DNA from: Moraxella ovis
GTDB taxonomy: Bacteria; Pseudomonadota; Gammaproteobacteria; Pseudomonadales; Moraxellaceae
NCBI RefSeq assembly: GCF_900453105.1
Contig: NZ_UGPW01000001.1
Coordinates: 1,488,001 to 1,552,000 of the forward strand
Reading direction: 5' to 3'
Length of the DNA: 64,000 nt
Part shown: one piece after another, positions 39,652 through 49,926 of the stretch
Position numbering within the stretch: the first letter of the stretch is position 1
Layout of the letters: each line of letters starts with the position of its first letter
Position numbers and translations under genes: made by a program
Notes under the pieces: model-generated
What the model was told of the DNA's origin: nothing
The model's database searches: none
The model's input: the letters and a program-made list of their open reading frames with translations, nothing else

Positions 39652-39688
39652 AATAAACCGCCTGAATTATCTATTTGGGCGGTTTATT
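39652..39688. terminator. Bidirectional terminator between fixH-like gene and LysR gene
   Basis: AATAAACCGCC (39652-39662) pairs with 39678-39688 across a 15-nt loop, with A/T runs on both sides. It sits between two convergent genes. Confidence 0.8.
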
Positions 39689-39698
39689 ATTACTGTGA

Positions 39699-40691
39699 TT
39701 ATGTGCTGCTTTTGATGAGCCTGGCGGATTGTAATGCCGCTTCTTCTTCAGCGATGACTTGGCGCGCGACGTGTAGGATGAGCTGTCTTAGCCAGCGGTG
39801 CGCCGGATGGTGCTGTAGCAGTGGCGACCACGCCATTGTTAGTTCAAATTCAGGAATGAAGAATGGCGGCTCTTTCACCACAATCTGTGGGTTATTATGC
39901 GCCTGTAGCTTGGCGACACGCGTGGGTAAAGTAGCGATCAAATCCTTATTCGCGGCGAGCATCGCGGGCATCTGATAATGGCGGGTGAATACGCTGATTT
40001 GGCGTTTTTGACCCAGTCGCTGTAGCGCTTGGTCGATCGAACCTAAACCGCCCGACTTCTCAGGATTCACCCCAAAGCCCACGCCCATACCGGTCTTAGA
40101 CACCCAGACGTGCTGAGCCTTTAGGTAGTTCTTAAGGTTAAATCGACCCACATATGGGCTGTCCGCTGACAGCAGACAGCTGAACGTATCGCGCCATACC
40201 AGCACCTGATGGAAGCTCTGGGGAATTTCGTTAAAGCGGTTAATCGCCAAATCCACACGCCCCTGTTCCATATCACGATAAGAGACATCCGACGGTGTCA
40301 AAAAGTCCAGAATTACGTTCGGTGCTTCACTGCGTAGTGCCTTGACCAGTCTAGGTACCAAGGTCGCCTCAGCATAGTCACTCGTCATGATACGAAACAC
40401 GCGCGAGGTGCTGTAAGGGCGAAACTCGGTACGCGGCTCTAATAGCGTACTGACATCCGAGAGTATCTCTCTGATGCGCGGCTGTAGCTCGCCTGCGCGC
40501 TCGGTTGGTGTCATACCCTCCGATGAACGCACTAGAAGAGGATCATTAAACAAAGAGCGCAATCGACGCAAGATATTACTCATCGCAGGCTGTGTGATGC
40601 CAAGCTGCTCAGCAGCGCGCGTTACGTTCTTCTCACGCAGCAGCACATCCAAATACACCAATAAATTTAAATCAACTTTTTGTAAATTCAC
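39699..40691 (-). CDS. LysR-family transcriptional regulator (330 aa)
   Basis: The N-terminal winged helix-turn-helix reads LLVYLDVLLREKNVTRAAEQ followed by LGITQPAMSNILRRLRSLFN, with the family motif DPLLVRSSEGMTPTERA. Residues from about 90 form the two-lobe effector domain (FRIMTSDYAEATLVPRLVKA; DLAINRFNEIPQSF). It resembles the NodD/PcpR-like subgroup by this N-terminal pattern. The ligand and target are unknown; a target next door is not obvious, as the lipoprotein and L,D-transpeptidase genes run on the same strand upstream. Confidence 0.9.
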   Translation of the reverse strand: MNLQKVDLNLLVYLDVLLREKNVTRAAEQLGITQPAMSNILRRLRSLFNDPLLVRSSEGMTPTERAGELQPRIREILSDVSTLLEPRTEFRPYSTSRVFRIMTSDYAEATLVPRLVKALRSEAPNVILDFLTPSDVSYRDMEQGRVDLAINRFNEIPQSFHQVLVWRDTFSCLLSADSPYVGRFNLKNYLKAQHVWVSKTGMGVGFGVNPEKSGGLGSIDQALQRLGQKRQISVFTRHYQMPAMLAANKDLIATLPTRVAKLQAHNNPQIVVKEPPFFIPEFELTMAWSPLLQHHPAHRWLRQLILHVARQVIAEEEAALQSARLIKSST

Positions 40692-40728
40692 GCTTTGCCC
40701 TTTTATTATTTTGACCGATGGCAGTCAA

Positions 40729-41103
40729 TCATTGTAGATACACCGTTTGGCTTTTAGTGATTTGAATGACACCATCGATCCGCTTGTAGTCATTAATGCG
40801 CCCATTCATATCTTCAGCACTGATCTTAATCGCCAGCATACCGCCCAAATTCTTGTACTCATATAGCACCTCATCTGCATGATGGTGGATGGCTTGCATG
40901 AGATTGTCTTTTTTGTCTTTATCGTACGATATGATGTACACGCCCGTCTGCTTAGCGGGTATAGACATCAGATCTGTGCTATTCGCCTGCTTAGTATTTG
41001 GCAGACTCGCACAAGCCATCAGCAGCGCCAACAGCGCCACCGATAGCACCTTAACCATACCTGATGATTTTAATACATTATCCATCAATTTAACGTCACT
41101 CAT
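40729..41103 (-). CDS. Predicted small lipoprotein of unknown function (124 aa)
   Basis: A signal peptide with lipobox-like LLALLMACAS at about residues 24-33 suggests a lipid-anchored envelope protein. The mature part (KQTGVYIISYDKDKKDNLMQ, then LYEYKNLGGMLAIKISAED) is small and could be alpha/beta; similar to inhibitor-I9 or propeptide-like folds only by feel, so no function is claimed. The start codon overlaps the stop of the L,D-transpeptidase gene by 4 bp (ATGA), so the two are coupled. Confidence 0.65.
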   Translation of the reverse strand: MSDVKLMDNVLKSSGMVKVLSVALLALLMACASLPNTKQANSTDLMSIPAKQTGVYIISYDKDKKDNLMQAIHHHADEVLYEYKNLGGMLAIKISAEDMNGRINDYKRIDGVIQITKSQTVYLQ

Positions 41104-41606
41104 ACAATATTTACCGCCGTACCGACATCCACCACATCATAAAGCCACACGATATCCTCATTGCGCATGCGTACGCAGCCATGCGACATCGGCTCACCCA
41201 TCGGCTCGGTATCGGGCGTGCCATGGATATAGATGTAACGCGAAAAAGTATCGCAGACACCATCGGCATTCTCACCCTTATTTACACTATCCTCACAGCC
41301 ATCAAGCCACAGAATTCTGCTCAATATCCAGTCATGATCTGGGTTCTTACGACCTAGCTCATCATCATAGATCTCGCCCGTGAATACTCGACCGACGAAC
41401 ACGGCATTCATGGGATATTCGCCGCCGATTTTTTGGGCGATGGTGTGTCTGCCCAGCGGCGTGCAGCCCGTGTTCTCAAGCTGACCTGTGCCATTTTTGG
41501 CGGTGGATACGCTAAACTGCTTGATCAATTCATCGCCATCATAGACATCAAGGGTCTGATTTGCGGTATCAATCAATAAATGAACTTTGGAAGTCGCTTG
41601 GCTCAT
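41100..41606 (-). CDS. L,D-transpeptidase catalytic-domain protein (168 aa)
   Basis: The YkuD fold is clear: KVHLLIDTANQTLDVYDGDE at the start, then IYIHGTPDTEPMGEPMSHGC followed by VRMRNEDI, containing the catalytic His, the SHGC Cys and the Arg. These enzymes make or attach to 3-3 peptidoglycan cross-links in the periplasm. No signal peptide is evident at the annotated start, which is odd; the start might lie elsewhere or export may depend on another route. The coupled lipoprotein gene follows. Confidence 0.88.
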   Translation of the reverse strand: MSQATSKVHLLIDTANQTLDVYDGDELIKQFSVSTAKNGTGQLENTGCTPLGRHTIAQKIGGEYPMNAVFVGRVFTGEIYDDELGRKNPDHDWILSRILWLDGCEDSVNKGENADGVCDTFSRYIYIHGTPDTEPMGEPMSHGCVRMRNEDIVWLYDVVDVGTAVNIV

Positions 41607-41749
41607 GGGTTATCAAATTAAAAAATGATGGATATTTTATAAATTGTTAGTTTATCAAAAAATTTAAGCTTTAGGGGAAATTTTGCGCGAATTTTTGATG
41701 ATGCTATTCAAATATTTTTCGGCAAATCAGCCAAAACCATGCCCAAAAG

Positions 41750-41758
41750 TGCTATAAT
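41750..41758 (+). promoter_or_regulatory. argG: Candidate extended -10 promoter of argG
   Basis: TGCTATAAT (TGn plus perfect -10 box) lies 49 bp before the argG start codon, which itself has AAGGA seven bases upstream. Confidence 0.5.
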
Positions 41759-41797
41759 CTTAAAAATTCATTTGGCTTTTATTTTTAAGTTTTTTAA

Positions 41798-43144
<1,347 letters not shown>

Positions 43145-43159
43145 GCATTTATATTCACC

Positions 43160-43187
43160 AAAAACACGCTCAAATGGGCGTGTTTTT
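43160..43187 (+). terminator. Terminator of argG
   Basis: AAAACACGC pairs with GCGTGTTTT over an 8-nt loop, followed by T residues, 16 bp after the argG stop. Confidence 0.85.
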
Positions 43188-43307
43188 CATGTGCTATTTT
43201 TGGACAAATGATGAATTCTATTGCCTTGCAAGGGTTTTTTGTTTGGTTTGATTGTCGCGATCGGCGCTCAGAATGGCTTTGTATAATTTAACTTCATTTA
43301 AACAACA

Positions 43308-43321
43308 GAAAAACACGGAAA
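43308..43321. repeat. Left 14-bp inverted repeat of the insertion complex
   Basis: GAAAAACACGGAAA here is the exact reverse complement of the bases at 45999-46012. The pair brackets the two tnpB genes inside argO. Confidence 0.7.
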
Positions 43322-43338
43322 ATACTTGTTTGACTTCC

Positions 43339-43360
43339 TCCCCTCGCTAAACCGAGGGGA
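43339..43360. repeat. Subterminal hairpin, tnpB-side end (RE)
   Basis: An 8-bp perfect stem TCCCCTCG/CGAGGGGA with a 6-nt loop lies 10 bp after the tnpB stop codon. In this family the tnpB 3' end together with this end is the usual source of the guide (omega) RNA; that is inferred here. Confidence 0.75.
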
Positions 43361-43369
43361 TTCCTACTG

Positions 43370-44452
43370 CTAGACGGTCAAGCCGACCGCAAGAATGTTC
43401 TTACTAGCATTGATATCTCTATCATGCCATGTGCCACACTTCGCACAAGCCCATTCTCTTATTCGCAAACCTGCTCTACCTTTCGGACTGTTGCTGTCGA
43501 TTTGACCGCAACACGAACAAGTTTGGGTAGTGTATTTTTCAGATACGGTTTCTAAGCGACAACCTGCATTCTTACATTTGTAGGTCAGTTGTCGTTTGAG
43601 TTCAAACCAGCTAGCATCGTAAACCGATTTGGCTAGTTTGCCTTTTTTGCTGTTAAATTGGGTGGTTTTAACGTCACCAACCACAATTAGGGCGTTGTCT
43701 TTGACTAATTGGGTAGTGAATTTATGAATTAGGTCTTGGCGTGTGTTTTTAATTTTGGCATGGATTGCCTTGACACGCTGTTTGTTTTTGGCACGTTGGG
43801 CTGTGGCTAACGCTTTGGCATATTTAAGAGTTTGCTTGATTTGTAGCTTGTCACCGTTTGAGGTAGTGGCACTGTCTTTTAAGCCTAAATCTATGCCAAC
43901 GCTACCAGTTCCACAAGTGGTTTTAGGGTAATTTTTAACGGTGATACACGCATACCAACGACTGCGGCTGTCTTGCACAATCTCAAGAGTGTTAATTTGG
44001 TATAGCGACAGGTTGTAGCTGTCCCATAGGTCAATGATTAGCTTTTGCCCTTTAGCTAAACTAAGCTGTAAGGTTGATTTTAATCCTTTTTTGCCTGTTT
44101 GGTGGGTAGCGATGTGTTTAATGGCAGATTGTTTAAAGGGTAGCCAACCGAGCGATTTACGCTTTGATTTTGGATTGTTGGTTCGCCATGATAATTTAGC
44201 CTTTTTGAATTGTTTTCGGCTTTTGGCGTGGGTTTCATTAATCGCTTGAATAGTTTGACTATGCAAGCCTAACAGCTCACCGCTACCTTTGGTGTATTCG
44301 TTTAGGTCGTAAGCACTAAAGAATTTGCCAGTCTTTTGCAGATGCTTGTAACTCAAGTCATTGACGTAATTCCACACGAAATTAACCGAACCGCTTAGGT
44401 GGTTTAGTTGGTCTGTGTGTTTATCTCGTATGCGTAGCTTGAGTGTTTTCAT
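43370..44452 (-). CDS. tnpB: RNA-guided nuclease TnpB of IS200/IS605 element (360 aa)
   Basis: TnpB nucleases are guided by an RNA from the element's end and help retain it in the genome. The N-terminal half is the OrfB helix-turn-helix/WED-like part (SGSVNFVWNYVNDLSYKHLQ). The RuvC core shows Asp188 in SVGIDLGLKDSATTSNGDKL. At the usual RuvC-II glutamate there is Gly259 (ALIVVGDVKTTQF), with a nearby Glu305 in VSEKYTTQTCSCCG. RuvC-III has Asp346 in WHDRDINASKNIL. The zinc ribbon uses the cysteines of CSCCG and CAKCG. The gene appears intact. The displaced glutamate fits a described rearranged catalytic site in some TnpB lineages, but that is my inference. Confidence 0.92.
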   Translation of the reverse strand: MKTLKLRIRDKHTDQLNHLSGSVNFVWNYVNDLSYKHLQKTGKFFSAYDLNEYTKGSGELLGLHSQTIQAINETHAKSRKQFKKAKLSWRTNNPKSKRKSLGWLPFKQSAIKHIATHQTGKKGLKSTLQLSLAKGQKLIIDLWDSYNLSLYQINTLEIVQDSRSRWYACITVKNYPKTTCGTGSVGIDLGLKDSATTSNGDKLQIKQTLKYAKALATAQRAKNKQRVKAIHAKIKNTRQDLIHKFTTQLVKDNALIVVGDVKTTQFNSKKGKLAKSVYDASWFELKRQLTYKCKNAGCRLETVSEKYTTQTCSCCGQIDSNSPKGRAGLRIREWACAKCGTWHDRDINASKNILAVGLTV

Positions 44453-44500
44453 AGGTTTAAGTATAATTGGATTTTTATATTTTACAGTTGGTCTAATTAT

Positions 44501-44911
44501 ATGTCAAATGATTTAAGACGTGGTAGGCATGTTGTTTACAATCTTCATGTGCATTTGGTCTTTGTGGCTAAATACCGCAGAAAGGTATTCACTAAAGAGA
44601 TTTTAGACGATATGCAGGTTATCTTTGAGGAAGTTTGTTCAAAGTTTGAGGCACAATTAGTTGAGTTTGATGGTGAATGCGACCATGTGCATTTATTGGT
44701 GGTTTATCCGCCTAAAGTGGCTATTTCTAGTTTGGTAAATAGCTTGAAAGGCGTATCTAGTCGGTTATTGCGTAAAAAAGAATATCCGTCCATCAAAGGG
44801 CAGTTATGGGGTGGTGCGTTGTGGTCGCCTAGCTATTTTGCAGGTAGTTGTGGCGGTGCTCCAATTGAGATTATCCGCCAGTACATTGAACAGCAGAATA
44901 CACCACACTAA
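44501..44911 (+). CDS. tnpA: IS200/IS605 transposase TnpA (Y1 HUH, 136 aa)
   Basis: TnpA is the single-strand DNA transposase of the element. The HUH motif is in FDGECDHVHLLVVYPP, and the catalytic Tyr is probably the one in EIIRQYIEQQ. Other family blocks are HLVFVAKYRRKVFTKEI and LWGGALWSPSYFAGSCGGAP. The length is normal and the frame intact, so the element may be active. Confidence 0.95.
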   Translation: MSNDLRRGRHVVYNLHVHLVFVAKYRRKVFTKEILDDMQVIFEEVCSKFEAQLVEFDGECDHVHLLVVYPPKVAISSLVNSLKGVSSRLLRKKEYPSIKGQLWGGALWSPSYFAGSCGGAPIEIIRQYIEQQNTPH

Positions 44912-44942
44912 ACAACTTTCTGTGCGTAAGCATGATTGCGGA

Positions 44943-44986
44943 GTTGCCTTATATCCACCGCCTGAAGTCGGTGGTTTTACGGCAAC
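44943..44986. repeat. Subterminal hairpin, tnpA-side end (LE)
   Basis: Inner stem CCACCG (44955-44960) with CGGTGG (44969-44974) and outer arms GTTGCC (44943-44948) with GGCAAC (44981-44986) give a two-tier hairpin beyond the tnpA stop, as expected for an IS605 left end. Confidence 0.7.
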
Positions 44987-44995
44987 GGAGGATAA

Positions 44996-45991
44996 AGACA
45001 AATCCAAGTTTTTAGCTCATCCTAAATTACCAAAATATTTAGATAAAACCAAAGGACGAGCTAACATTATTTTACCAAACAATCAATTTCTAAACGTGAT
45101 TTGCAAAAAGGCATTTTAACCCTTTCAAGCTATTTTGATACACCATTGTCTTTTGAACTTGGCAAACTTAAAAACATCATCAATCTTGACAACATACAAG
45201 AAGTCAAAGTTGTCAAGATTGCCAATGGTTATGATATTAAAATCACTTACAAAACAGACAAGCCAACACCTAAACCCAATAATGGGCGTTATTTAGCGGT
45301 TGATTTAGGTTTAAATAATCTTATGACAGCTGTTAGCAACACAAACAATACGCCTTTTATTGTTACAGGCAAGACTGTAAAATCTGTTAATCAATTTTTT
45401 AATAAAATCAAAGCTAAGCTACAGGGTGAAAAAGACAGATTCATTCACCTTGCCAAGCAAAGCAATAAAATCATTCCACAGATTAGCTGCATTAACAAAC
45501 AGTTAAATAAGTTATCATTTAAACGTAATAATCAAATCAATGATTATTTACATAAAGCAAGCCATTATCTTATCAACCACGCAGTTGCCAACGAGATAAC
45601 AACGATTGTTATCGGTCACAATCAAGGTTGGAAACAAGGGATAAATATTGGTAAAAGAAACAATCAAAGTTTTGTCAGTGTGCCTTTTGCAAGACTGGTG
45701 CAAATGATACAGTATAAAGCTAAATTACAAGGCATTGATGTGATTGTTACTGAGGAAAGTTATACAAGTAAATGTAGCTTTCTTGATGATGAACCCATTG
45801 CTAAACAAGTTAATTATCAAGGTAAACGTGTTAAGCGTGGTTTATTTAAATCAAGCAATAACACGCTTATCAATGCTGATGTCAATGGTGCTTACAATAT
45901 TTTAAGAAAAGTAATTGGGAAGTTTGATTACAACCCAATAGTGGTGTGTAGTACGCCTAAGATGATTAACCTATTAAAGGTTAATCCTTAA
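44996..45991 (+). pseudogene. tnpB: Second TnpB, 5'-truncated and frameshifted
   Basis: The sequence starts abruptly at the IS605 end with KSKFLAHPKLPKYLDKTKGR in one frame, then shifts near 45085 to the frame reading ISKRDLQKGILTLSSYFDTP and onward. The rest is a good TnpB: RuvC-I YLAVDLGLNNLMTAV, RuvC-II region TIVIGHNQGWKQGINIGKRN, a displaced glutamate in VTEESYTSKCSFLDDE, and RuvC-III NADVNGAYNILRK. The first 100 or so residues are missing. It is a different lineage from the neighbouring intact TnpB (no zinc-ribbon cysteines). A 296-codon frame from 45101 is open to 45991, but a complete enzyme cannot be made. Confidence 0.85.
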
Positions 45992-45998
45992 ACTTAAA

Positions 45999-46012
45999 TT
46001 TCCGTGTTTTTC
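45999..46012. repeat. Right 14-bp inverted repeat of the insertion complex
   Basis: TTTCCGTGTTTTTC, the exact reverse complement of the bases at 43308-43321, lies 8 bp after the second tnpB stop and just before argO sequence resumes. Confidence 0.7.
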
Positions 46013-46654
46013 CGTGAAATTTGGAACTATTAAAGCAAGGTTTATTGCGCCAGCATGTCTTTTGAGTGTGCTTGATTTGTTTCTTATGCGATTTTATTTT
46101 GATGAGCATGGGCGTGCTTGGTCTAGGAAGCCTGATTAGCCAAAGTCACATTGCCACGCTCATGCTGTCGCTCATGGGTGCTGTGTTCCTATTTTGGTAT
46201 GGCTTTCGCGCTTTCAAATTCGCTCATCAAGGCACGAGCGCATTGGCATTAGACGATCAGCGTCAAACCCACGCACTGGGCAAGACCATTGCCACCACGC
46301 ATGCTTTAACATTATTAAATCCGCACGTCTATCTCGATACCGTCGTTCTGGTAGGCAGCATTGCCAGCCCACTTAGCTTGGGCGACAAATACTTCTTTCT
46401 CATCGGGGCGGTGCTGGCTTCAGCGACTTGGTTCTTTGGGCTTGGTTATGGCGCAAGACTGCTTACGCCATTATTCAAAAAGTTTGCCACTTGGCGAGTG
46501 CTAGACACGTTTATCGGCATCGTCATGTGGGCGATTGCATTTTCGCTGGTGCGCCATGCGCTCACGTTAGCAACCTAGGTCGTGAAATCATTTTGGCAAA
46601 TGCTTGTTTCATGCTAAAATAATCCAATCAAATCATACTTTAGCGAGCCAGATC

Positions 46655-47713
46655 ATGACCACACTCACCCTGATTCAGCCAGACGATTGGCACATCCATC
46701 TGCGCGATGGTGACGCCCTGCGCACCACCGTTACACACGCCGCACAGAGTTTTAACCGCGTCATCTGCATGCCAAACCTCGTCCCACCTGTCAAGACGAC
46801 CGAGCAGGCGATTGCCTATCGTGGACGCATCTTAGACGCGCTAGCCAATGCTGACATCAGCGCCGAACGCAAGCAGAGCTTCGACCCCTGCATGGTGCTA
46901 TATCTCACTGATCACACCACGGCTGATGAGATCGCTGCCGCTAAGGCTTCCGGTGTAGTACGCGCTGTTAAGCTCTACCCAGCAGGCGCCACTACCAATT
47001 CAGCTGATGGTGTTACCGACATTCTAGGACGTGCAGAAGTCTTTGAAGCCATGCAAAAACACGGCATCCCACTGCTGGTACATGGCGAAGTCACGCACAG
47101 TGATGTGGACATCTTTGACCGTGAAAAGCGTTTTTTGGATGAGATTCTGTCGATTATTATCAAAAACTTCCCCGAGCTAAAAATTGTCATGGAGCACATC
47201 ACGACCGCTGATGCGGCCGATTTTTGTTTGGCTCAGGGTAGTCACATCGGTGCGACCATCACACCGCAGCATCTGCTATTTAACCGTAATCATCTGCTGG
47301 TTGGTGGTGTCAAGCCGCACTATTACTGCCTACCCATCCTAAAACGTGCCGACCACCAAAAGCGTCTATTAGAAGTGGCAACCAGTGGCAACCCCAAATT
47401 CTTCTTAGGTACAGACTCAGCACCGCATGCCACTCACACCAAAGAGAATGCTTGCGGCTGTGCTGGCTGCTATTCTGCCGTACACGCCTTGCCGCTATAT
47501 GCGACAGCTTTTGAAAGCGTTGGCGCGCTTGATAAGCTTGAGAATTTCTCTAGCGTCTTTGGTGCTCAGTTCTATGGCTTGCCTGTCAATACCAGCACCA
47601 TTACGCTGATCAAGCAAGAACAAACCATCCCTGAAGCCTACGACTACCTAGACGGTAAAACCTTGACACCACTACTGGCAGGTCAGAGCCTAGCTTGGAC
47701 ACAGGTGTCGTGA
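46655..47713 (+). CDS. pyrC: Dihydroorotase (352 aa)
   Basis: PyrC closes carbamoyl aspartate to dihydroorotate in pyrimidine synthesis. The zinc-binding HIHLRDG motif occurs in [20 protein letters not shown]. Further blocks are [17 protein letters not shown] (carboxylated Lys), [20 protein letters not shown] and [15 protein letters not shown] (catalytic Asp). The length and sequence match the E. coli class II type. Start at 46655 aligns with family N-termini; 17 codons of upstream frame are discarded. The rnt start codon overlaps the pyrC stop. Confidence 0.96.
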   Translation: MTTLTLIQPDDWHIHLRDGDALRTTVTHAAQSFNRVICMPNLVPPVKTTEQAIAYRGRILDALANADISAERKQSFDPCMVLYLTDHTTADEIAAAKASGVVRAVKLYPAGATTNSADGVTDILGRAEVFEAMQKHGIPLLVHGEVTHSDVDIFDREKRFLDEILSIIIKNFPELKIVMEHITTADAADFCLAQGSHIGATITPQHLLFNRNHLLVGGVKPHYYCLPILKRADHQKRLLEVATSGNPKFFLGTDSAPHATHTKENACGCAGCYSAVHALPLYATAFESVGALDKLENFSSVFGAQFYGLPVNTSTITLIKQEQTIPEAYDYLDGKTLTPLLAGQSLAWTQVS

Positions 47714-48387
47714 TGATATCGGATAAGCCTATCACCCTAAAGGAGCGTTTTCGCGGTTTTATGCCTGTGGTCGTCGATGTCGAGACAGCAGGCTTTAATG
47801 CACAGACAGATGCCCTGCTTGAGATTGCCTGCATTCCCATTGTGATGGATGAGCAAGGTCAGCTCATCCAAGGCGAACCACTGAACGCCCACATCGAGCC
47901 GTTCATCGGAGCGAATCTTGAGCCTGCCGCACTCAAATTCACTGGCATCAATCCTGAGAGCCCTTTTCGAAAGGCGATCAGCGAGGATGAGAAAGTCGCT
48001 CTGCGCCGCATCTTTAAGGCGTTAAAAGAAGTTCGCAAACAATACGACTGCCGTCAATGCATTCTGGTCGGGCATAATGCGCATTTTGATTTGGGTTTTT
48101 TGAATGCCGCCATCGCGCGCACCAGTTCAAAGAATCACTCGCCATTTCACGCATTTAGCGTGCTCGACACGGCAAGCCTATCCGCCCTTGCCTATGGGCA
48201 TACCGTTTTGGCGCGCACCTGTGTGATGGCGGGCATCGAATTTGACAACAATCACGCCCATTCTGCATTATACGACACCCAAAAAACCGCAGAGCTGTTC
48301 TGTAAGATTTTTAATGAATTGCCCATGCTGACCGCCATGCCAAGTGTTGATGCTGAAATAGAATCGGCAGAAACAAGTGAATCATAA
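47713..48387 (+). CDS. rnt: Ribonuclease T (224 aa)
   Basis: RNase T trims 3' ends of tRNAs and other stable RNAs as a DEDDh exonuclease. Exo I is VVVDVETAGFNAQTD, Exo II VGHNAHFDLGFLNAA and Exo III HAHSALYDTQKTAELF, where the His and Asp of the DEDDh set appear. The start ATG overlaps the last base of the pyrC stop (TGATG), indicating coupling; an upstream TTG inside pyrC is not needed. Confidence 0.95.
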   Translation: MISDKPITLKERFRGFMPVVVDVETAGFNAQTDALLEIACIPIVMDEQGQLIQGEPLNAHIEPFIGANLEPAALKFTGINPESPFRKAISEDEKVALRRIFKALKEVRKQYDCRQCILVGHNAHFDLGFLNAAIARTSSKNHSPFHAFSVLDTASLSALAYGHTVLARTCVMAGIEFDNNHAHSALYDTQKTAELFCKIFNELPMLTAMPSVDAEIESAETSES

Positions 48388-48389
48388 TA

Positions 48390-48433
48390 TTAATAATACA
48401 TCATGCCATTAATTTGGTATGATGTATTATTAA
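48390..48433. terminator. Terminator between rnt and the mbx operon
   Basis: An 18-bp stem with one G-U pair (TTAATAATACATCATGCC with its complement at 48416-48433) and an 8-nt loop lies 3 bp after the rnt stop. It also faces the end of the convergent mbx operon and may serve both. Confidence 0.75.
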
Positions 48434-48535
48434 AAACGCAAAATAATTATGTTCTGTTTACAATCTAAAATCACCAAAACACAGATTTTATCTTTTAGTA
48501 CACCCTTGGCTTAATTCAAAGTTTAGCCAATTCGA

Positions 48536-49828
48536 TCAAATAATGTTTATATTCTCCTCCAACTCTAAACCACTTTCTTTAATAAGTGTGAGGTAAGCCA
48601 TCAAGAATTTATATTTAGTCTCTGCAAGTTTTTGCTCTGCCTCTGTTACTCCCTGCCTAGCCTGTATTACCTCCAAATGGTTTCTTATGCCGTATATTTG
48701 TCCTGTTTCAGTTGATTTGAGTTGGAGTTGTCTGCTTTTAAGTACGCGTTCTTGTGCAAGAATTTGATGGTACATAGCATTACTTTCAGCATAAGCTTGG
48801 CGTATTGCCAGTTTAATTTGTCTCTCCATAGCAACTAATTGAGCATAGGTTGCCTCATATTGATTCATTGCTTCACTTATTTTACTATTTAGGTCTCCAC
48901 CTGCGAACAAAGGAATATGAAACTGCAATTGTATTGTAGCATTTCTTTGTTTATCATCAACTTTGTAGTTATTGGGAGATGATACATCTTGATATTTAAT
49001 CTGCCCTTTGAGTTTAGGTAAACGATTATTTTTAGCAGCTTTAACAGCCTCTTCTTGGCTGTTAACAGCATATTTTTGTGCTAAATACCTATGATTATTC
49101 TCCAAAGCAATCGATTGCCATTCATCTAGGCTATATTTTTTAATCTGTAAAAGATAATCATCAATTTGATCAAGGATAGAAATAGGCTCAATTTGTTTAC
49201 TATCCAACCCTGTATAGTTATTAAGCTGATTTTCCAAAATTTGTCTTTTTGCAATTGCGGCACTCTCTTGTGCTACAGCATTGTCATAACCCGCTTGAGC
49301 TTCGTGTATATCTAGTGCTGTAGCAACACCTTTATCAAATAATGCCTGAGCACGCCTAACCTGTTGTTCATAAGACATCTTTTCTGCTGTATAAGCAATG
49401 ATTGTTTCATTACTAAGTAACAGATTAAAATAATTCTCTGCCACATTGTATAATAGTTGCTCTTTAGCATCACTATAATTCTTCTCAGCCACCTTACTAT
49501 TGTAGATACTTTGACGATATTTGGCAATCTCACTTCCATCAAATAAAGTTTGACTAAGCTGTAAATCCCAACCATAATTTTCTTTAATAGGGGTTGAAGA
49601 ATGAGGTTGATTCTGATAATTGATATTCCCTGAAAGATGTGGATAGAAAACTGATTTGGCCTGCCGTTGTTTTTCTTGAATAACATTTTTTTGATAAAAC
49701 GCCTCCTGATAATCTGCAGAATTTTGTTGTGCAGCAACCCACGCTTCTTGCAAATTAAACGCATAAGTAGGAGAACTATTCATAAAAAAGAGTAAAGAAA
49801 GTGAATAAGGATAAATATACTTTTTCAT
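48536..49828 (-). CDS. tolC: TolC-type outer-membrane exit duct of the RTX secretion system (430 aa)
   Basis: The protein forms the outer-membrane channel for type I export of MbxA. A signal peptide (MKKYIYPYSLSLLFFMNSSP) is followed by the TolC pattern: FNLQEAWVAAQQNSADYQEA at the N-terminus, and the repeated second half starting near SLDEWQSIALENNHRYLAQK. Long amphipathic helices and KLAETKYKFLMAYLTLIKES at the end support the fold. Start at 49828 chosen for the signal peptide; an ATG at 49843 with GAGA upstream is equally possible. Last gene of the mbx operon, 98 bp after mbxD. Confidence 0.9.
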   Translation of the reverse strand: MKKYIYPYSLSLLFFMNSSPTYAFNLQEAWVAAQQNSADYQEAFYQKNVIQEKQRQAKSVFYPHLSGNINYQNQPHSSTPIKENYGWDLQLSQTLFDGSEIAKYRQSIYNSKVAEKNYSDAKEQLLYNVAENYFNLLLSNETIIAYTAEKMSYEQQVRRAQALFDKGVATALDIHEAQAGYDNAVAQESAAIAKRQILENQLNNYTGLDSKQIEPISILDQIDDYLLQIKKYSLDEWQSIALENNHRYLAQKYAVNSQEEAVKAAKNNRLPKLKGQIKYQDVSSPNNYKVDDKQRNATIQLQFHIPLFAGGDLNSKISEAMNQYEATYAQLVAMERQIKLAIRQAYAESNAMYHQILAQERVLKSRQLQLKSTETGQIYGIRNHLEVIQARQGVTEAEQKLAETKYKFLMAYLTLIKESGLELEENINII

Positions 49829-49926
49829 TTTTATATTTCTCATGGTTTCTCTGGTTGATTTGGGTGCTTTTAACAATTCTTATTACAACACTCAGTTTAT
49901 CAAATTAAATAAAAGCACAGGAAAAA

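Larger units (their letters stand above)
43325..44995. mobile_element. IS200/IS605-type element with divergent tnpA and tnpB
   Basis: The element contains tnpB (minus) and tnpA (plus), starting 48 bp apart and pointing outwards, as in IS605. Each end has a subterminal hairpin in place of long inverted repeats: TCCCCTCG/CGAGGGGA at 43339-43360 next to tnpB, and a two-tier hairpin at 44943-44986 next to tnpA. Exact cleavage points cannot be fixed without a comparison; the limits given are estimates. Confidence 0.8.
43208..46578 (+). pseudogene. argO: ArgO/LysE-family amino-acid exporter, split by an insertion complex
   Basis: Two separated pieces make one exporter. The 5' piece (43208-43299) encodes NSIALQGF, then in a shifted frame FGLIVAIGAQNGFV, the signature of the first LysE/ArgO helix. 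The 3' piece (about 46033-46578) resumes KQGLLRQHVF, meets an in-frame TGA at 46063-46065 and continues CLICFLCDFILMSMGVLGLG to LLNPHVYLDTVVLVGSIASP, an ArgO hallmark, ending in the last helix. About 2.7 kb of transposon DNA lies between. The lesions (insertion, frameshift near 43236 and a stop) show the gene is dead. It would have exported arginine or lysine. Confidence 0.85.

Noticed and set aside
44811..45119. 102-codon frame overlapping tnpA and the IS end
   Set aside because: Its first half is tnpA read out of frame and the IS hairpin; only its tail is real sequence of the second tnpB.
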